A stretch of DNA of 64,000 nt from Actinomadura sp. K4S16 (GTDB taxonomy: Bacteria > Actinomycetota > Actinomycetes > Streptosporangiales > Streptosporangiaceae). Of the stretch, positions 7,710 through 16,193 are shown piece after piece. The translations under genes were made by a program, and so were the position numbers. Where the stretch lies: assembly GCF_008327685.1 (NCBI RefSeq), contig NZ_BDDE01000031.1:62001-126000 (forward strand), in the 5' to 3' direction. The notes under the pieces are model-generated. The model saw nothing but the letters and a program-made list of their open reading frames with translations, was not told where the DNA came from and did no database searches. The stretch's first letter is position 1. Each line of letters opens with the position of its first letter.

Positions 7710-8318
7710 ATGAAGTCCAGGAGGCCGGCGCGGCGCGGGCGCTCGCTCTGGCTCCGGATGGCCGGCTACACCGGCACCCTGGCGCTCGTCGCCGCCGCGG
7801 TCGTCGTGCTCCTCATGCCGCTGATGGACGACGGCCAGAAGGGCGCCGCCGGCGCCGGGGGGGCGGCGGGCCCGTCCGCGCCGGGCGGGCAGACGGGCGT
7901 TCCCGGAGGCGGCGGCCTCCCGGCGACCCCGACCAACCCCGCTCCGCAGCAGACCGGCGGCGGCCAGCCCTACCCGAGCGGCGGGGGCGGCGGGTCCGGC
8001 GGCCAGGGCGGCGGTCCGCAGATCCCGCCCCAGAACGGCTCGGCCGGCGGTATCGGCGCCTGCCCCAAGGGGACGGCGTACTACCGGGCCGCCCCGACGG
8101 GCGTGGACGTCGTCATCGCGGTCTCCGCCGGCGGCGCGATCCGGGCGGAGCTGTCGCTGCGGGGGCAGGAGCCCAGGGCCCAGCAGACCACCATGCGGAG
8201 CGGCGGGTCGAAGACCTTCCACTTCACGGGCGTCATGCCGCAACTCGTCGAGCGCGTGAAGGTGACCACGATCTCGGTGGGCGGCGGCATGCAGAACTGC
8301 TACGCCCGCGCCGCCTGA
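7710..8318 (+). CDS. membrane-anchored or secreted protein of unknown function
   Basis: 202 aa, not recognised as a named family. Visible structure: a basic N-terminus (RRPARRGRSLWLR), one membrane segment at about residues 16-38 (YTGTLALVAAAVVVLLMPL), then a Gly/Pro/Gln-rich linker of about 75 residues with no predicted fold. The compact C-terminal domain of about 90 residues starts GACPKGTAYYRAAPTGVDV and carries two cysteines (one in GACPKG, one in the final QNCYARAA) that could form a disulfide outside the cell. The layout suggests an extracytoplasmic domain held away from the membrane by a flexible stalk. The 3' end overlaps the convergent Asp23-like gene by 19 bases. Confidence 0.75.
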   Translation: MKSRRPARRGRSLWLRMAGYTGTLALVAAAVVVLLMPLMDDGQKGAAGAGGAAGPSAPGGQTGVPGGGGLPATPTNPAPQQTGGGQPYPSGGGGGSGGQGGGPQIPPQNGSAGGIGACPKGTAYYRAAPTGVDVVIAVSAGGAIRAELSLRGQEPRAQQTTMRSGGSKTFHFTGVMPQLVERVKVTTISVGGGMQNCYARAA

Positions 8319-8968
8319 CGGACGTCCTCGACCGACACGTTCACGGCGGCGACCCGCGTGCCCAGCATGATCGCCGCCACCCGTGCCACGTTCGCCTTCA
8401 CCAGGGTCGCCACGTCCCTGATCACGGTGCCGTACTCGACGGCGATGGCGACGTCGAGGGTGACCTCGTCGTCGTTCTGGACGACGCGCACCCCGGTCGC
8501 GGCGGGCTCCTCCCGGACGGTGAGGCCGGCGACGCCGTCCACCTCCAGCGCCGCGAACGCGGCGATCTTCCCGATGACCGCGTTCCCGATCGTGATGCGG
8601 CCCTCCACCGGCGCGCTGAGGTCGCCGGGCGAGCCGTGCAGCGTCATCGGCACCGCGTTCGGCCCCGAGGACTGGGCGCCCCGCGGCGGCGGGACCGACG
8701 GCCGCGCCGCGGCCGGGGGAGGAGCCGACAGCGGTGTCCCCGGCTGGGTCACCTGCTGCGTCCCCTGTGAAGGCATCCCCTGTGAAGGCGTCCCCTGTGA
8801 CGGCGCGCCGTGGGGTGGCATGCCGGGGGGCTGCTGGGCGTGCGGGGGGGTCGCGGGCGGCGGCTCGGTCTCCGGGCGGCCGGCGGGCACCCCGGGGAAC
8901 CGCGGTCCGGGGCCGGCCTCCTGCCCCTGCTCGGCGTTCCCGGTGCGGTGCTTGTCGAGCCCGGTCAT
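8300..8968 (-). CDS. Asp23/Gls24 family envelope stress response protein
   Basis: 222 aa from the ATG at 8968, which has GGGAGCG upstream; an in-frame start at 9028 would add 20 residues. The C-terminal ~115 residues form an Asp23/Gls24 domain: GRITIGNAVIGKIAAFAALEVDGV, VTLDVAIAVEYGTVIRDVATLVKANV, TRVAAVNVSVEDVR. In firmicutes this family coats the inner membrane and supports envelope stress tolerance; in actinobacteria its role is poorly known. The N-terminal ~100 residues are Pro/Gln/Gly-rich and include the near-tandem Ser-Gln-Gly units SQGTPSQGMPSQGT, encoded by 15-base repeats. Convergent overlap with the 7710-8318 gene. Confidence 0.85.
   Translation of the reverse strand: MTGLDKHRTGNAEQGQEAGPGPRFPGVPAGRPETEPPPATPPHAQQPPGMPPHGAPSQGTPSQGMPSQGTQQVTQPGTPLSAPPPAAARPSVPPPRGAQSSGPNAVPMTLHGSPGDLSAPVEGRITIGNAVIGKIAAFAALEVDGVAGLTVREEPAATGVRVVQNDDEVTLDVAIAVEYGTVIRDVATLVKANVARVAAIMLGTRVAAVNVSVEDVRQAARA
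8752..8806 (-). repeat. short tandem repeat (15-base units) inside the Asp23-like gene
   Basis: On the plus strand the units read TCCCCTGTGAAGGCA, TCCCCTGTGAAGGCG and TCCCCTGTGACGGCG, preceded by a partial copy. They encode repeated Pro-Ser-Gln-Gly in the disordered N-terminal part of the protein, which suggests slippage-driven length change. Confidence 0.7.
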
Positions 8969-9156
8969 GATCGCTCCCTGGGGGTCGGTCGGGTGACCAT
9001 GGTGTCGGAGCGACGCGCGGGACGTCACGCAGGCACCGGATCGCGGGCGCGTCCGAAGACCCGCCGACGGGCCATGCTAGGGGATCCCGGCTACAGCCCC
9101 CGGGGCGTCTCTCTCTATGCTGCTGGTCAGGCCGTGAACAAAAGGAGACCGCCGCC

Positions 9157-9786
9157 TTGAGCCCAGAGCCGGAGGAGTCCGTGGTGCAGCAGGGGCGCGA
9201 GGACGCGCCCGGTGCCGGCGCCGGGAACGAGCGCACGCCCCGCTTCGAGGAGGAGAGGGGCGGCGCGGGCACGCCCGACAACTTCCAGCGGCTCTGGACC
9301 CCGCACCGGATGGCCTACATCAAGGGCGAGAACAAGCCCACGGGCGGGGGAGCCGGCGACGGCTGCCCCTTCTGCGAGATCCCGAAGATGACCGACGAGG
9401 AGGGGCTCGTCGTGGCCCGCGGGGAGTCGGTGTTCACGGTGCTGAACCTCTACCCCTACAACTCCGGGCACCTGATGGTCGTCCCGTACCGGCACGTCGC
9501 CGACTACGCCGACCTGGAGGAGCCGGAGTACACCGAGCTGGCCGTCTTCACGCAGCGGGCCCTGACGGCGCTGCGCAAGGCGAGCGGCGCGCAGGGCTTC
9601 AACGTCGGCATGAACCTCGGCCTCGTCGCGGGCGCCGGCATCGCGGCCCACCTGCACCAGCACGTCGTCCCGCGCTGGGGCGGCGACACCAACTTCATGC
9701 CGGTGGTCGGGCACACGAAGGTCCTGCCGCAGCTGCTGCGCGACACCCGCCAGATGCTCGCCGACGCCTGGCCGCACGACGGCTGA
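9157..9786 (+). CDS. HIT family hydrolase/phosphorylase (AP4A phosphorylase-like)
   Basis: 209 aa from a TTG start with AAAGGAG nine bases upstream. After a charged, probably disordered ~45-residue N-terminus comes a HIT domain: CPFCEIP (zinc-binding or structural Cys pair), NLYPYNSGHLMVVPYRHV, and the histidine triad HLHQHVVPRWGGDTNFM. The same protein in M. tuberculosis (Rv2613c, also next to thrS and pgsA1) cleaves diadenosine tetraphosphate by phosphorolysis, so that activity is the best guess here. AP4A is a side product of aminoacyl-tRNA synthetases, which makes the location close to thrS sensible. Confidence in HIT fold is high, in exact reaction moderate. Confidence 0.92.
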   Translation: MSPEPEESVVQQGREDAPGAGAGNERTPRFEEERGGAGTPDNFQRLWTPHRMAYIKGENKPTGGGAGDGCPFCEIPKMTDEEGLVVARGESVFTVLNLYPYNSGHLMVVPYRHVADYADLEEPEYTELAVFTQRALTALRKASGAQGFNVGMNLGLVAGAGIAAHLHQHVVPRWGGDTNFMPVVGHTKVLPQLLRDTRQMLADAWPHDG

Positions 9787-9851
9787 CGGCAACGACGGCC
9801 GACCGGGCGGAGCCCGCCGGACGAGGGGGACGAGGCTCGGGCGCGGCCGCC

Positions 9852-10718
9852 CTAGGCGGGAGGCACGGCTCGCCGCAGGCCCGCGTCGCCACCGGGGCGG
9901 GGCGGCGGCTGCGAGACGCTCATCAGCTCCGAGAGCGTGACGAACTCGAAGCCCTTGGCGCGCAGGCCCCGGATCATCGGGACGAGGTTGCGGAGCGCGA
10001 CCAGGCGGTCGTGGTTGCCGGTGTCGTGGGCGAGCAGGATCGCGCCGGGGCCGGTGTTGCCCACGATGTAGTCCACCAGCGCCGGCGGCTCGTCCTCGTA
10101 GGTCTTCTCCAGCATCTTGATCGACCACAGCGCGATGTCGTAGTCGAACCGGCACGCGGCGCTGAGCGTGGTGCCGCCCAGATGCCCGAACGGCGGGCGC
10201 AGGAACCGGGGCTCTCTGCCGACGATCCGCGTGATGGCGTTGTGGGCGCGCCGCAGCTGCTCCAGGGCCTGATCGTCGGACAGGCGCGACAGGTCCTTGT
10301 GCTGCCAGGTGTGGTTGCCGGCCTCGTGCCGCTCCATCCGCCCGTGCACGAGCCGGGCGTGGCGGACGAGGCGCTCCCCGACGAGGAAGAACGTCGCCTT
10401 GACCCGCTCGGCGTCCAGGATGTCGTGCACCATGGGCGTCCAGTCGGGCATCGGCCCGTCGTCGAAGGTGAGGGCGACGAGCTTCTGGGCGGTGTCGACG
10501 CCCCAGATCACGTCGACGTGCGCGCTGCCGGGGCGCCACGGACCGGCGATGGGGACCGCCATCGCCGACGACGGCGGGCCCCCGGAGCCGACCACGGCGC
10601 CGACGGCCTCCGCGCCGGCGCCCAGTGTGACCGCTCCGGCGGCCGCCAGCCCCAACCCCTTGATGAACGTCCGGCGTCCGGGGGCGGCCGGATCCCGGGG
10701 GGCGTCCACGTTTTTCAT
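9852..10718 (-). CDS. Tat-exported polysaccharide deacetylase (NodB domain)
   Basis: 288 aa from the ATG at 10718. A twin-arginine-type signal is visible at the N-terminus (GRRTFIKGLGLAAAGAVTLGAG), so the enzyme should be exported folded. NodB motifs: ALTFDDGPMPD (motif 1, with the metal and catalytic aspartates), GNHTWQHKDLSRL (motif 2 histidines), RPPFGHLGG (motif 3), and LAHDTG near the end. The family removes acetyl groups from N-acetylglucosamine in peptidoglycan or chitin-like polymers. Tat export of a peptidoglycan or glycan deacetylase suggests a metal-bound enzyme acting in the cell wall. The gene is not part of the usual thrS-pgsA block, so it and the neighbouring EF-G2 gene are insertions. 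Confidence 0.88.
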   Translation of the reverse strand: MKNVDAPRDPAAPGRRTFIKGLGLAAAGAVTLGAGAEAVGAVVGSGGPPSSAMAVPIAGPWRPGSAHVDVIWGVDTAQKLVALTFDDGPMPDWTPMVHDILDAERVKATFFLVGERLVRHARLVHGRMERHEAGNHTWQHKDLSRLSDDQALEQLRRAHNAITRIVGREPRFLRPPFGHLGGTTLSAACRFDYDIALWSIKMLEKTYEDEPPALVDYIVGNTGPGAILLAHDTGNHDRLVALRNLVPMIRGLRAKGFEFVTLSELMSVSQPPPRPGGDAGLRRAVPPA

Positions 10719-10855
10719 TGTGAGACCACGATCGCACCGCGGACCCGCCCTGATCATCGGCCGTCCGGCCGAATCGCGGGTCACCCTGCGGGATGAGCCG
10801 GGCTCCCCCCGCAGGTCGATTCGGCGGCGCCGGCCGTCACCGCGGCGGAGGGGGC

Positions 10856-10889
10856 GGGGCGGGGCCCGGCGCGCGCCGGGCCCCGCCCC
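10856..10889 (-). terminator. terminator hairpin after the EF-G2 gene
   Basis: Perfect 15-bp stem, 10856-10870 with 10875-10889, loop GCGC. It begins 13 bases beyond the stop of the minus-strand gene at 10902-13067. Confidence 0.7.
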
Positions 10890-10901
10890 CGCGGGGCGCG
10901 G

Positions 10902-13067
10902 TCAGCCGTCCCTGGACTCGGCGGCGACCTTGTCGGCGAGATGCGACGGGAGCGGTTCGTAGCGCAGGAAGGAGCGGCTGAACGTGCCGGTGCCCTGCGA
11001 CATCGAGCGCAGGTCGATCGCGTACCGGACGATCTCCAGCTGCGGCACCTCCGCCTTGATCATCGTGCGGCCGCCCGGCACCGCCTGGGAGCCGAGCACC
11101 CGGCCGCGCCGGGAGGTGAGGTCGGACATGATCGGGCCGACGTACTCGTCGGCGATCAGCACGCCCACCTCGTCGACCGGCTCCAGCAGCAGGATCGGAA
11201 CCTGGCTCGCCGCGTCCTTCAGCGCGAGCGCCCCGGCCGCCTGGAACGCCATGTCGGAGGAGTCGACCGAGTGCGCCTTCCCGTCGTGCAGGGTGACCTT
11301 GATGTCCACCATCGGGTATCCGGCGGACACGCCGCGCTCCATCTGCTGCCGGACGCCCTTCTCGACCGACGGGATGAACTGGCGCGGGACGACCCCGCCG
11401 ACGATCTTGTCGACGAACTCGAAGCCCTCGCCGGAGGGCAGCGGCTCGACGTCGATATGGCAGATGCCGTACTGGCCGTGCCCGCCGCTCTGCTTGACGT
11501 GCCGGCCGAGGCCCTTCGCCGTCCCGCCGAACGTCTCGCGCAGCGGGACGCGCAGCTCCACCCGCTCGACCTCGACGCCGTAGCGGGCGCGCAGCCGGTC
11601 GATCAGGACGTCGGCGTGCGCCTCGCCCATGCACCACAGCACCAGCTGCCGGGTCTCGGAGTTGTTCTCCAGCCGCAGCGTCGGGTCCTCGGCGACGAGC
11701 CGGCCGAGCGCCTGGCTCAGCTTGTCCTCGTCGGCCTTGGACTTCGCGCGGATGGCGACGGGCAGCAGCGGGTCCGGCATGGACCAGGGCGCCATCACCA
11801 TGGGCGCCGCCGGGTCGGACAGCGTGTCGCCCGTCTCGGCGCGGCTGAGCTTCGCCACCGCGCAGATGTCGCCCGCGCCGCACGACGACACGGTGCGCTG
11901 CGTCTTGCCCAGGGGCGAGGTGAGCGCGCCGACGCGCTCGTCGACGTCGTGGTCCTCGTGGCCGCGGTCCTCCATGCCGTGCCCGGAGACGTGCACGGTC
12001 GTGTCGGGGCGCAGGGTCCCGGAGAAGACCCGGACCAGCGAGATCCGCCCGACGTACGGGTCGGAGGTGGTCTTGACGACCTCGGCGACCAGCGGCCCCT
12101 CCGGATCGCAGGAGATCTCCTTCGGGGGCCCGCCCGCCACCGGGGTCACCGGGGGGATGCCGTGTTCGAGGGGGGACGGGAACGCCTGGGTGACGACCTC
12201 CAGCAGCTCCATCATGCCGACGACCGGGCCGGGGTGGTCGCCGTGCGGCACCGACGTGGCGAGGACGGGGTAGAAGCTGCCGCGCGCCACCGCGGTCTCC
12301 AGGTCCTCGATGAGCGCCTTGACGTCGATCTCCTCGCCGGACAGGTACCGGTCCATGAGGGTCTCGTCCTCGCTCTCCTGGATGATCCCCTCGATGAGCG
12401 AGGCGCGCTGCTCGGAGATCTGGTCCAGGTACCGGGGGTCGGGGTCGCACTCGGTGCGCTTCCCGGTCGAGTAGTCGAGGCAGCGCTGCGACAGCAGCCC
12501 GATCAGGCCCTTGAGGCCGTCGTCGCCCTGGGCCGGGAAGTACAGCGGCGCGACGCCCTCGCCGAAGACGTCCTGGCAGGTCATGACCACGTCGTCGTAG
12601 TCGCCGCGCTGCTGGTCGATCTTGGTGATGACGACCGCGCGGGGCATCTGCACCGCCGCGCACTCCTCCCAGATCATCCGGGTGAGCCCGTCGATGCCGT
12701 CCACCGCGGAGATCACGAACAGCGCCGCGTCGGCGGCGCGCAGCCCGGCCCGCAGGTCCCCGACGAAGTCGGCGTAGCCGGGGGTGTCGATGAGATTGAC
12801 CTTGACGTCGCCGTGCACCAGCGGCGCGAGCGCGAGGTTGACCGAGCGCTGCTGGCGCACCTCGACCTCGTCGAAGTCGCTGACGGTGGTGCCGTCCTCG
12901 ACCTTCCCCGCCCGCTGCAGCGTGCCCGTGGCGGCGAGCAGCGCCTCGACGAGCGTGGTCTTACCGGCCCCTGAATGGCCGACCAGCGCGACGTTGCGCA
13001 CTTTGTCGCACGTGCCGGCCTCCGGTGCCCTGCCGGGGGCTCCCGGGTGGCCTCCCTTGTCCGCCAT
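10902..13067 (-). CDS. elongation factor G-like protein EF-G2
   Basis: 721 aa from the ATG at 13067, chosen because GAGGAGGTAG lies just upstream. Translational GTPase domains in order: G domain with NVALVGHSGAGKTTLVEALL (P-loop), DTPGYADFVGDL (G3) and TKIDQQRGDY (the N/TKxD motif 4, here TKID); domain 2; domains III, IV and V (GQYGICHIDVEPLPSG, RQFIPSVEKGVRQQMERG, SRRGRVLGSQAVPGG). It is divergent from canonical EF-G: the G4 motif has T instead of N, and the family (EF-G2 of mycobacteria and streptomycetes) is known to bind GTP but not to replace EF-G in translocation. Divergent from pgsA across a 355-base gap. Confidence 0.92.
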   Translation of the reverse strand: MADKGGHPGAPGRAPEAGTCDKVRNVALVGHSGAGKTTLVEALLAATGTLQRAGKVEDGTTVSDFDEVEVRQQRSVNLALAPLVHGDVKVNLIDTPGYADFVGDLRAGLRAADAALFVISAVDGIDGLTRMIWEECAAVQMPRAVVITKIDQQRGDYDDVVMTCQDVFGEGVAPLYFPAQGDDGLKGLIGLLSQRCLDYSTGKRTECDPDPRYLDQISEQRASLIEGIIQESEDETLMDRYLSGEEIDVKALIEDLETAVARGSFYPVLATSVPHGDHPGPVVGMMELLEVVTQAFPSPLEHGIPPVTPVAGGPPKEISCDPEGPLVAEVVKTTSDPYVGRISLVRVFSGTLRPDTTVHVSGHGMEDRGHEDHDVDERVGALTSPLGKTQRTVSSCGAGDICAVAKLSRAETGDTLSDPAAPMVMAPWSMPDPLLPVAIRAKSKADEDKLSQALGRLVAEDPTLRLENNSETRQLVLWCMGEAHADVLIDRLRARYGVEVERVELRVPLRETFGGTAKGLGRHVKQSGGHGQYGICHIDVEPLPSGEGFEFVDKIVGGVVPRQFIPSVEKGVRQQMERGVSAGYPMVDIKVTLHDGKAHSVDSSDMAFQAAGALALKDAASQVPILLLEPVDEVGVLIADEYVGPIMSDLTSRRGRVLGSQAVPGGRTMIKAEVPQLEIVRYAIDLRSMSQGTGTFSRSFLRYEPLPSHLADKVAAESRDG

Positions 13068-13422
13068 GACTACCTCCTCGGACGGGCCTCTCGCGGAGGC
13101 CCGCGTGCGGCTGGGGCCCGGCCCCGGCGGGCCCGGCCCTGACGTCCGAGTGCGGCGTCCGACCTCGTTCATCGCGCGTGACCGGCGTCACACCCGTGCC
13201 AACAGCCTTTCCCCTGCGGGCCGGGATCACAAGGGGTGAACGGCAAACAACCGCGATCCGTCCGGGCCGCGGCGGCGGCGGGCCCGTGCCCGGCCGCGTC
13301 CCGGCGGCGTCCGCACTACGATGGGCGCGCCGCGTGGGCGCCGGACGCCCGCGGCGGGGCCGCTCCCGGTGACCACGACTCCCGGCGGCGACGACTCCAG
13401 GCGACCACGAGAACGGACGGCG
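13068..13422 (+). other. divergent intergenic region between EF-G2 and pgsA
   Basis: 355 bases with no convincing gene. It must hold the promoters of both divergent genes. A palindrome GTGACCGGCGTCAC lies at 13178-13191, about 110 bases before the EF-G2 start, and could be an operator; no clear -35/-10 pair was found for pgsA. Confidence 0.5.
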
Positions 13423-14085
13423 ATGCTCAACAAGATCAGGCCCGCGCTGGGGCGCGTCCTCACCCCCGTCGGACAGGCGGTCGCGCGGACCGGGGTCTCG
13501 CCCAACGCCATCACCGTCATCGGGACGGTCGGCGTCGCCGCCGGCGCGCTCGTGCTGTTCCCGCGCGGGGAGTTCTTCTGGGGGACGATGGTCATCACCG
13601 CGTTCGTCCTGTTCGACATGCTCGACGGCGCGGTGGCCCGGGTCACCGGGAAGATCTCCTCGTTCGGGGCGTTCCTGGACTCCACCATGGACCGCGTCGC
13701 CGACGCCGCGATCTTCGCCGGGCTCATGATCGGGCTGTACCGGGCCGGGCAGGAGCCCCTCGCCGGGGTCGCCCTGTACTGCCTGGTCTCCGGGGTCGTG
13801 GTGTCCTACGCCAAGGCGCGCGCCGAGGGGCTCGGCTACACCTGCAACGTCGGCATCGCCGAGCGCGCCGAGCGCCTCATCGTCGCGCTGGTCGCCGCCG
13901 GGCTCGACGGGCTCGGCGTCCCCTACGTCCTCGCCGTCGCGCTGTGGGCCCTCGCCGTGCTCAGCACCGTCACGGTCGGGCAGCGGTTCGCCACGGTGTA
14001 CGCCCAGGCGAAGGCCGACGGCGGCCCGGGGGCGGGCAACGGCGCGCGCAACGGGGCCGAGAAGACGCCGGAGCCGCGTCCATGA
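13423..14085 (+). CDS. pgsA: phosphatidylinositol phosphate synthase (CDP-alcohol phosphatidyltransferase)
   Basis: 220 aa membrane enzyme from the ATG at 13423. The CDP-alcohol phosphotransferase signature D-x2-D-G-x2-A-R-x8-G-x3-D-x3-D is complete in DMLDGAVARVTG...FGAFLDSTMD. About six hydrophobic segments follow the family pattern. In actinobacteria the copy in front of patA and pimA joins CDP-diacylglycerol to inositol-1-phosphate, giving phosphatidylinositol phosphate, the start of phosphatidylinositol mannosides. The stop codon overlaps the start of the acyltransferase gene (ATGA at 14082), so the two are co-translated. Confidence 0.93.
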   Translation: MLNKIRPALGRVLTPVGQAVARTGVSPNAITVIGTVGVAAGALVLFPRGEFFWGTMVITAFVLFDMLDGAVARVTGKISSFGAFLDSTMDRVADAAIFAGLMIGLYRAGQEPLAGVALYCLVSGVVVSYAKARAEGLGYTCNVGIAERAERLIVALVAAGLDGLGVPYVLAVALWALAVLSTVTVGQRFATVYAQAKADGGPGAGNGARNGAEKTPEPRP

Positions 14086-15011
14086 CCACGCCCCGCCGCG
14101 CAGAGGCGTCGCCGTCGCTTCGCGACGAGGTGACCGACGCCGTCTACGCCCTGGGCTGGACGGTCGTCCGCAAGATGCCCGAGAGCGCGGCGCGCCTGGT
14201 GTTCGCCGCGCTCGCCGACCGCACCTGGCACCGCTACGGCGGCGGCGTGCGGCAGCTGGAGAAGAACCTGTGCCGAGTCCTCGGCAAGGACGCCGTCGAC
14301 GACGAGGTCCGCGTCCTCAGCAAGAAGGTGCTGCGCTCCTACTTCCGCTACTGGCTGGAGGTCTTCCGGCTGCCCGAGTACGACCGGGCGCGGATCGTCG
14401 GCCGGATGCGGGTCACCGGCGAGAAGAAGATCTTCACCAACCTCGACTCCGGGCGCGGCGTCATCCTGGCGCTGCCCCACATGGGCAACTACGAGCAGGC
14501 CGGGGCGTGGCTGGTGCACAACGGCCACCCGTTCACCACCGTCGCCGAGCGCCTCGAGCCGGCGTCGCTGTTCGACCGGTTCGTCGAGTTCCGCGAGGGC
14601 CTCGGCATGGAGGTCCTCGCGCACAGGGGCGCCTCCGCCTACGGGCGGATGGCGCAGCGGCTGCGCGCCGGGCGGCCGGTGTGCCTGGTCGTCGACCGCG
14701 ACCTGACCGACACCGGCGTCGAGGTCGAGTTCTTCGGCGCCACCGCCCGGATGCCCGCCGTGTCGGCCGCGCTGGCCATCCAGACGGGCGCCGCCCTCAT
14801 CCCCGTGACACTCTGGTACGAGGGCGAGTACTGGGCGGCGAGGGTCCACGAGGAGATCCCCGTGCCGGACGAGGGCGGCAGACAGGAGAAGATCCAGGCC
14901 ATGACCCAGGAGCTCGCGCGCGCCTTCGAGGAGGGCATCGCCGCCCACCCCGAGGACTGGCACATGCTGCAGAAGGTCTGGGTGGACGACCTCGCGGACG
15001 GCCGAAGTTGA
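14082..15011 (+). CDS. patA: phosphatidylinositol mannoside acyltransferase
   Basis: 309 aa, start ATG overlapping the pgsA stop codon by four bases. The lysophospholipid/LpxL-type acyltransferase motif H-x4-E is seen as PHMGNYEQAG, with the later GRPVCLVVDRDLTDTGVEVEFFG and FFGATARMPAVSAALA matching conserved blocks of the HtrB-like family. In mycobacteria this gene (Rv2611c) palmitoylates the 6-position of the first mannose of PIM1/PIM2 at the inner face of the membrane. Position between pgsA and pimA supports the same job. A leading amphipathic N-terminal region rather than a cleavable signal is present. Confidence 0.92.
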   Translation: MTTPRRAEASPSLRDEVTDAVYALGWTVVRKMPESAARLVFAALADRTWHRYGGGVRQLEKNLCRVLGKDAVDDEVRVLSKKVLRSYFRYWLEVFRLPEYDRARIVGRMRVTGEKKIFTNLDSGRGVILALPHMGNYEQAGAWLVHNGHPFTTVAERLEPASLFDRFVEFREGLGMEVLAHRGASAYGRMAQRLRAGRPVCLVVDRDLTDTGVEVEFFGATARMPAVSAALAIQTGAALIPVTLWYEGEYWAARVHEEIPVPDEGGRQEKIQAMTQELARAFEEGIAAHPEDWHMLQKVWVDDLADGRS

Positions 15012-15021
15012 GGGCCGGCCG

Positions 15022-16185
15022 ATGAAGGTGGGCATCGTCTGCCCCTACACCTGGGACGTGCCGGGCGGCGTCCAGCAGCACATCGGCGACCTCGCCGAGG
15101 CGCTGGTCGCGCTCGGCCACGAGGTGTCGGTCATCACGCCCGCCGACGACGACGCCGACCTGCCGCCCTACGTCGTGGCGGCCGGGCGCGCCGTCCCCGT
15201 TCCCTACAACGGCTCGGTCGCCCGGCTGGCGTTCGGGTTCCTGTCGGCCGGCCGGGTCCGGCGCTGGATCCGCGACGGCGGGTTCGACGTCCTGCACGTC
15301 CACGAGCCCGCCGCGCCCTCGCTCGGGCTGCTGGCCTGCTGGGCCGCCGACGGGCCCATCGTGGGGACGTTCCACGCCTCCTACGAGCGGTCGCGGGCGC
15401 TGTCGGTCACCGCGCCGATCCTGCAGAGCGCCCTCGAGAAGATCACCGGCCGGATCGCGGTGTCCGAGGCCGCCCGCACCACGCTCGTCGAGCACCTCGG
15501 CGGCGACGCCGTGCTCATCCCGAACGGCGTCGCGACCGAGCGCTACGCGATGGCCGCGCCGCTGCCCGGCTGGCGCGGCCGCGCGGACCCGCCGCCCGGG
15601 GGCGGCGACGGGGGAGCGCTCGGCTTCCTCGGCCGGATGGACGAGCCGCGCAAGGGGCTGCCGGTGCTGCTGCGCGCCTTCGAGATCATCGGCCGCCTCC
15701 GGCCCGGGCTGCGGCTGCTGCTGGCCGGCCCCGGCGACGCCGACGACGTGCTGGCCAGGGTCCCGCCTGACCTGCGCGACCGCGTCGTCGTGCTCGGCAT
15801 GGTGAGCGAGGAGGACAAGGTCCGCGCCTACCACTCGGTTGACGTGTTCGTCGCGCCCAACCTCGGCGGCGAGAGCTTCGGCATCGTCCTCGCCGAGGCC
15901 ATGGCGGCGGGCGCGCCCATCCTGGCCAGCGACATCGAGGCGTTCGATCGCGTCCTGCGCCGCGGCCGGGCCGGGGCGCTGTTCCCGGCCGGCGACCACG
16001 AGGCGCTCGCGGCGGCGGCCGGGGCCCTGCTCGACGACCCGGCCCGCCGCAAGCAGCTGTCCGCGGAGGCCCGCGCGGCCGTCCGGGCCTACGACTGGTC
16101 GTCCGTGGCCCGCGACGTGGTGCGGGTGTACGAGACCGTCACCGGCGGCCGCGTCCGCGTCGTCGAGTCCGGCGTCGGCGCGTAG
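15022..16185 (+). CDS. pimA: phosphatidylinositol alpha-mannosyltransferase (GT4)
   Basis: 387 aa glycosyltransferase of the GT-B fold. N-terminal acceptor half: KVGIVCPYTWDVPGGVQQHIGDLAEAL with the glycine loop, and PYNGSVARLAFGF. C-terminal donor half: LGFLGRMDEPRKGLPVLLRAF and the GT4 signature E-x7-E in GGESFGIVLAEAMAAGAPILASD. PimA moves mannose from GDP-mannose to position 2 of inositol in phosphatidylinositol, the first committed PIM step. It is ten bases from patA, with AGGGCCGGCCG as the weak ribosome binding region. Confidence 0.94.
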   Translation: MKVGIVCPYTWDVPGGVQQHIGDLAEALVALGHEVSVITPADDDADLPPYVVAAGRAVPVPYNGSVARLAFGFLSAGRVRRWIRDGGFDVLHVHEPAAPSLGLLACWAADGPIVGTFHASYERSRALSVTAPILQSALEKITGRIAVSEAARTTLVEHLGGDAVLIPNGVATERYAMAAPLPGWRGRADPPPGGGDGGALGFLGRMDEPRKGLPVLLRAFEIIGRLRPGLRLLLAGPGDADDVLARVPPDLRDRVVVLGMVSEEDKVRAYHSVDVFVAPNLGGESFGIVLAEAMAAGAPILASDIEAFDRVLRRGRAGALFPAGDHEALAAAAGALLDDPARRKQLSAEARAAVRAYDWSSVARDVVRVYETVTGGRVRVVESGVGA

Positions 16186-16193
16186 GGGGCGGC

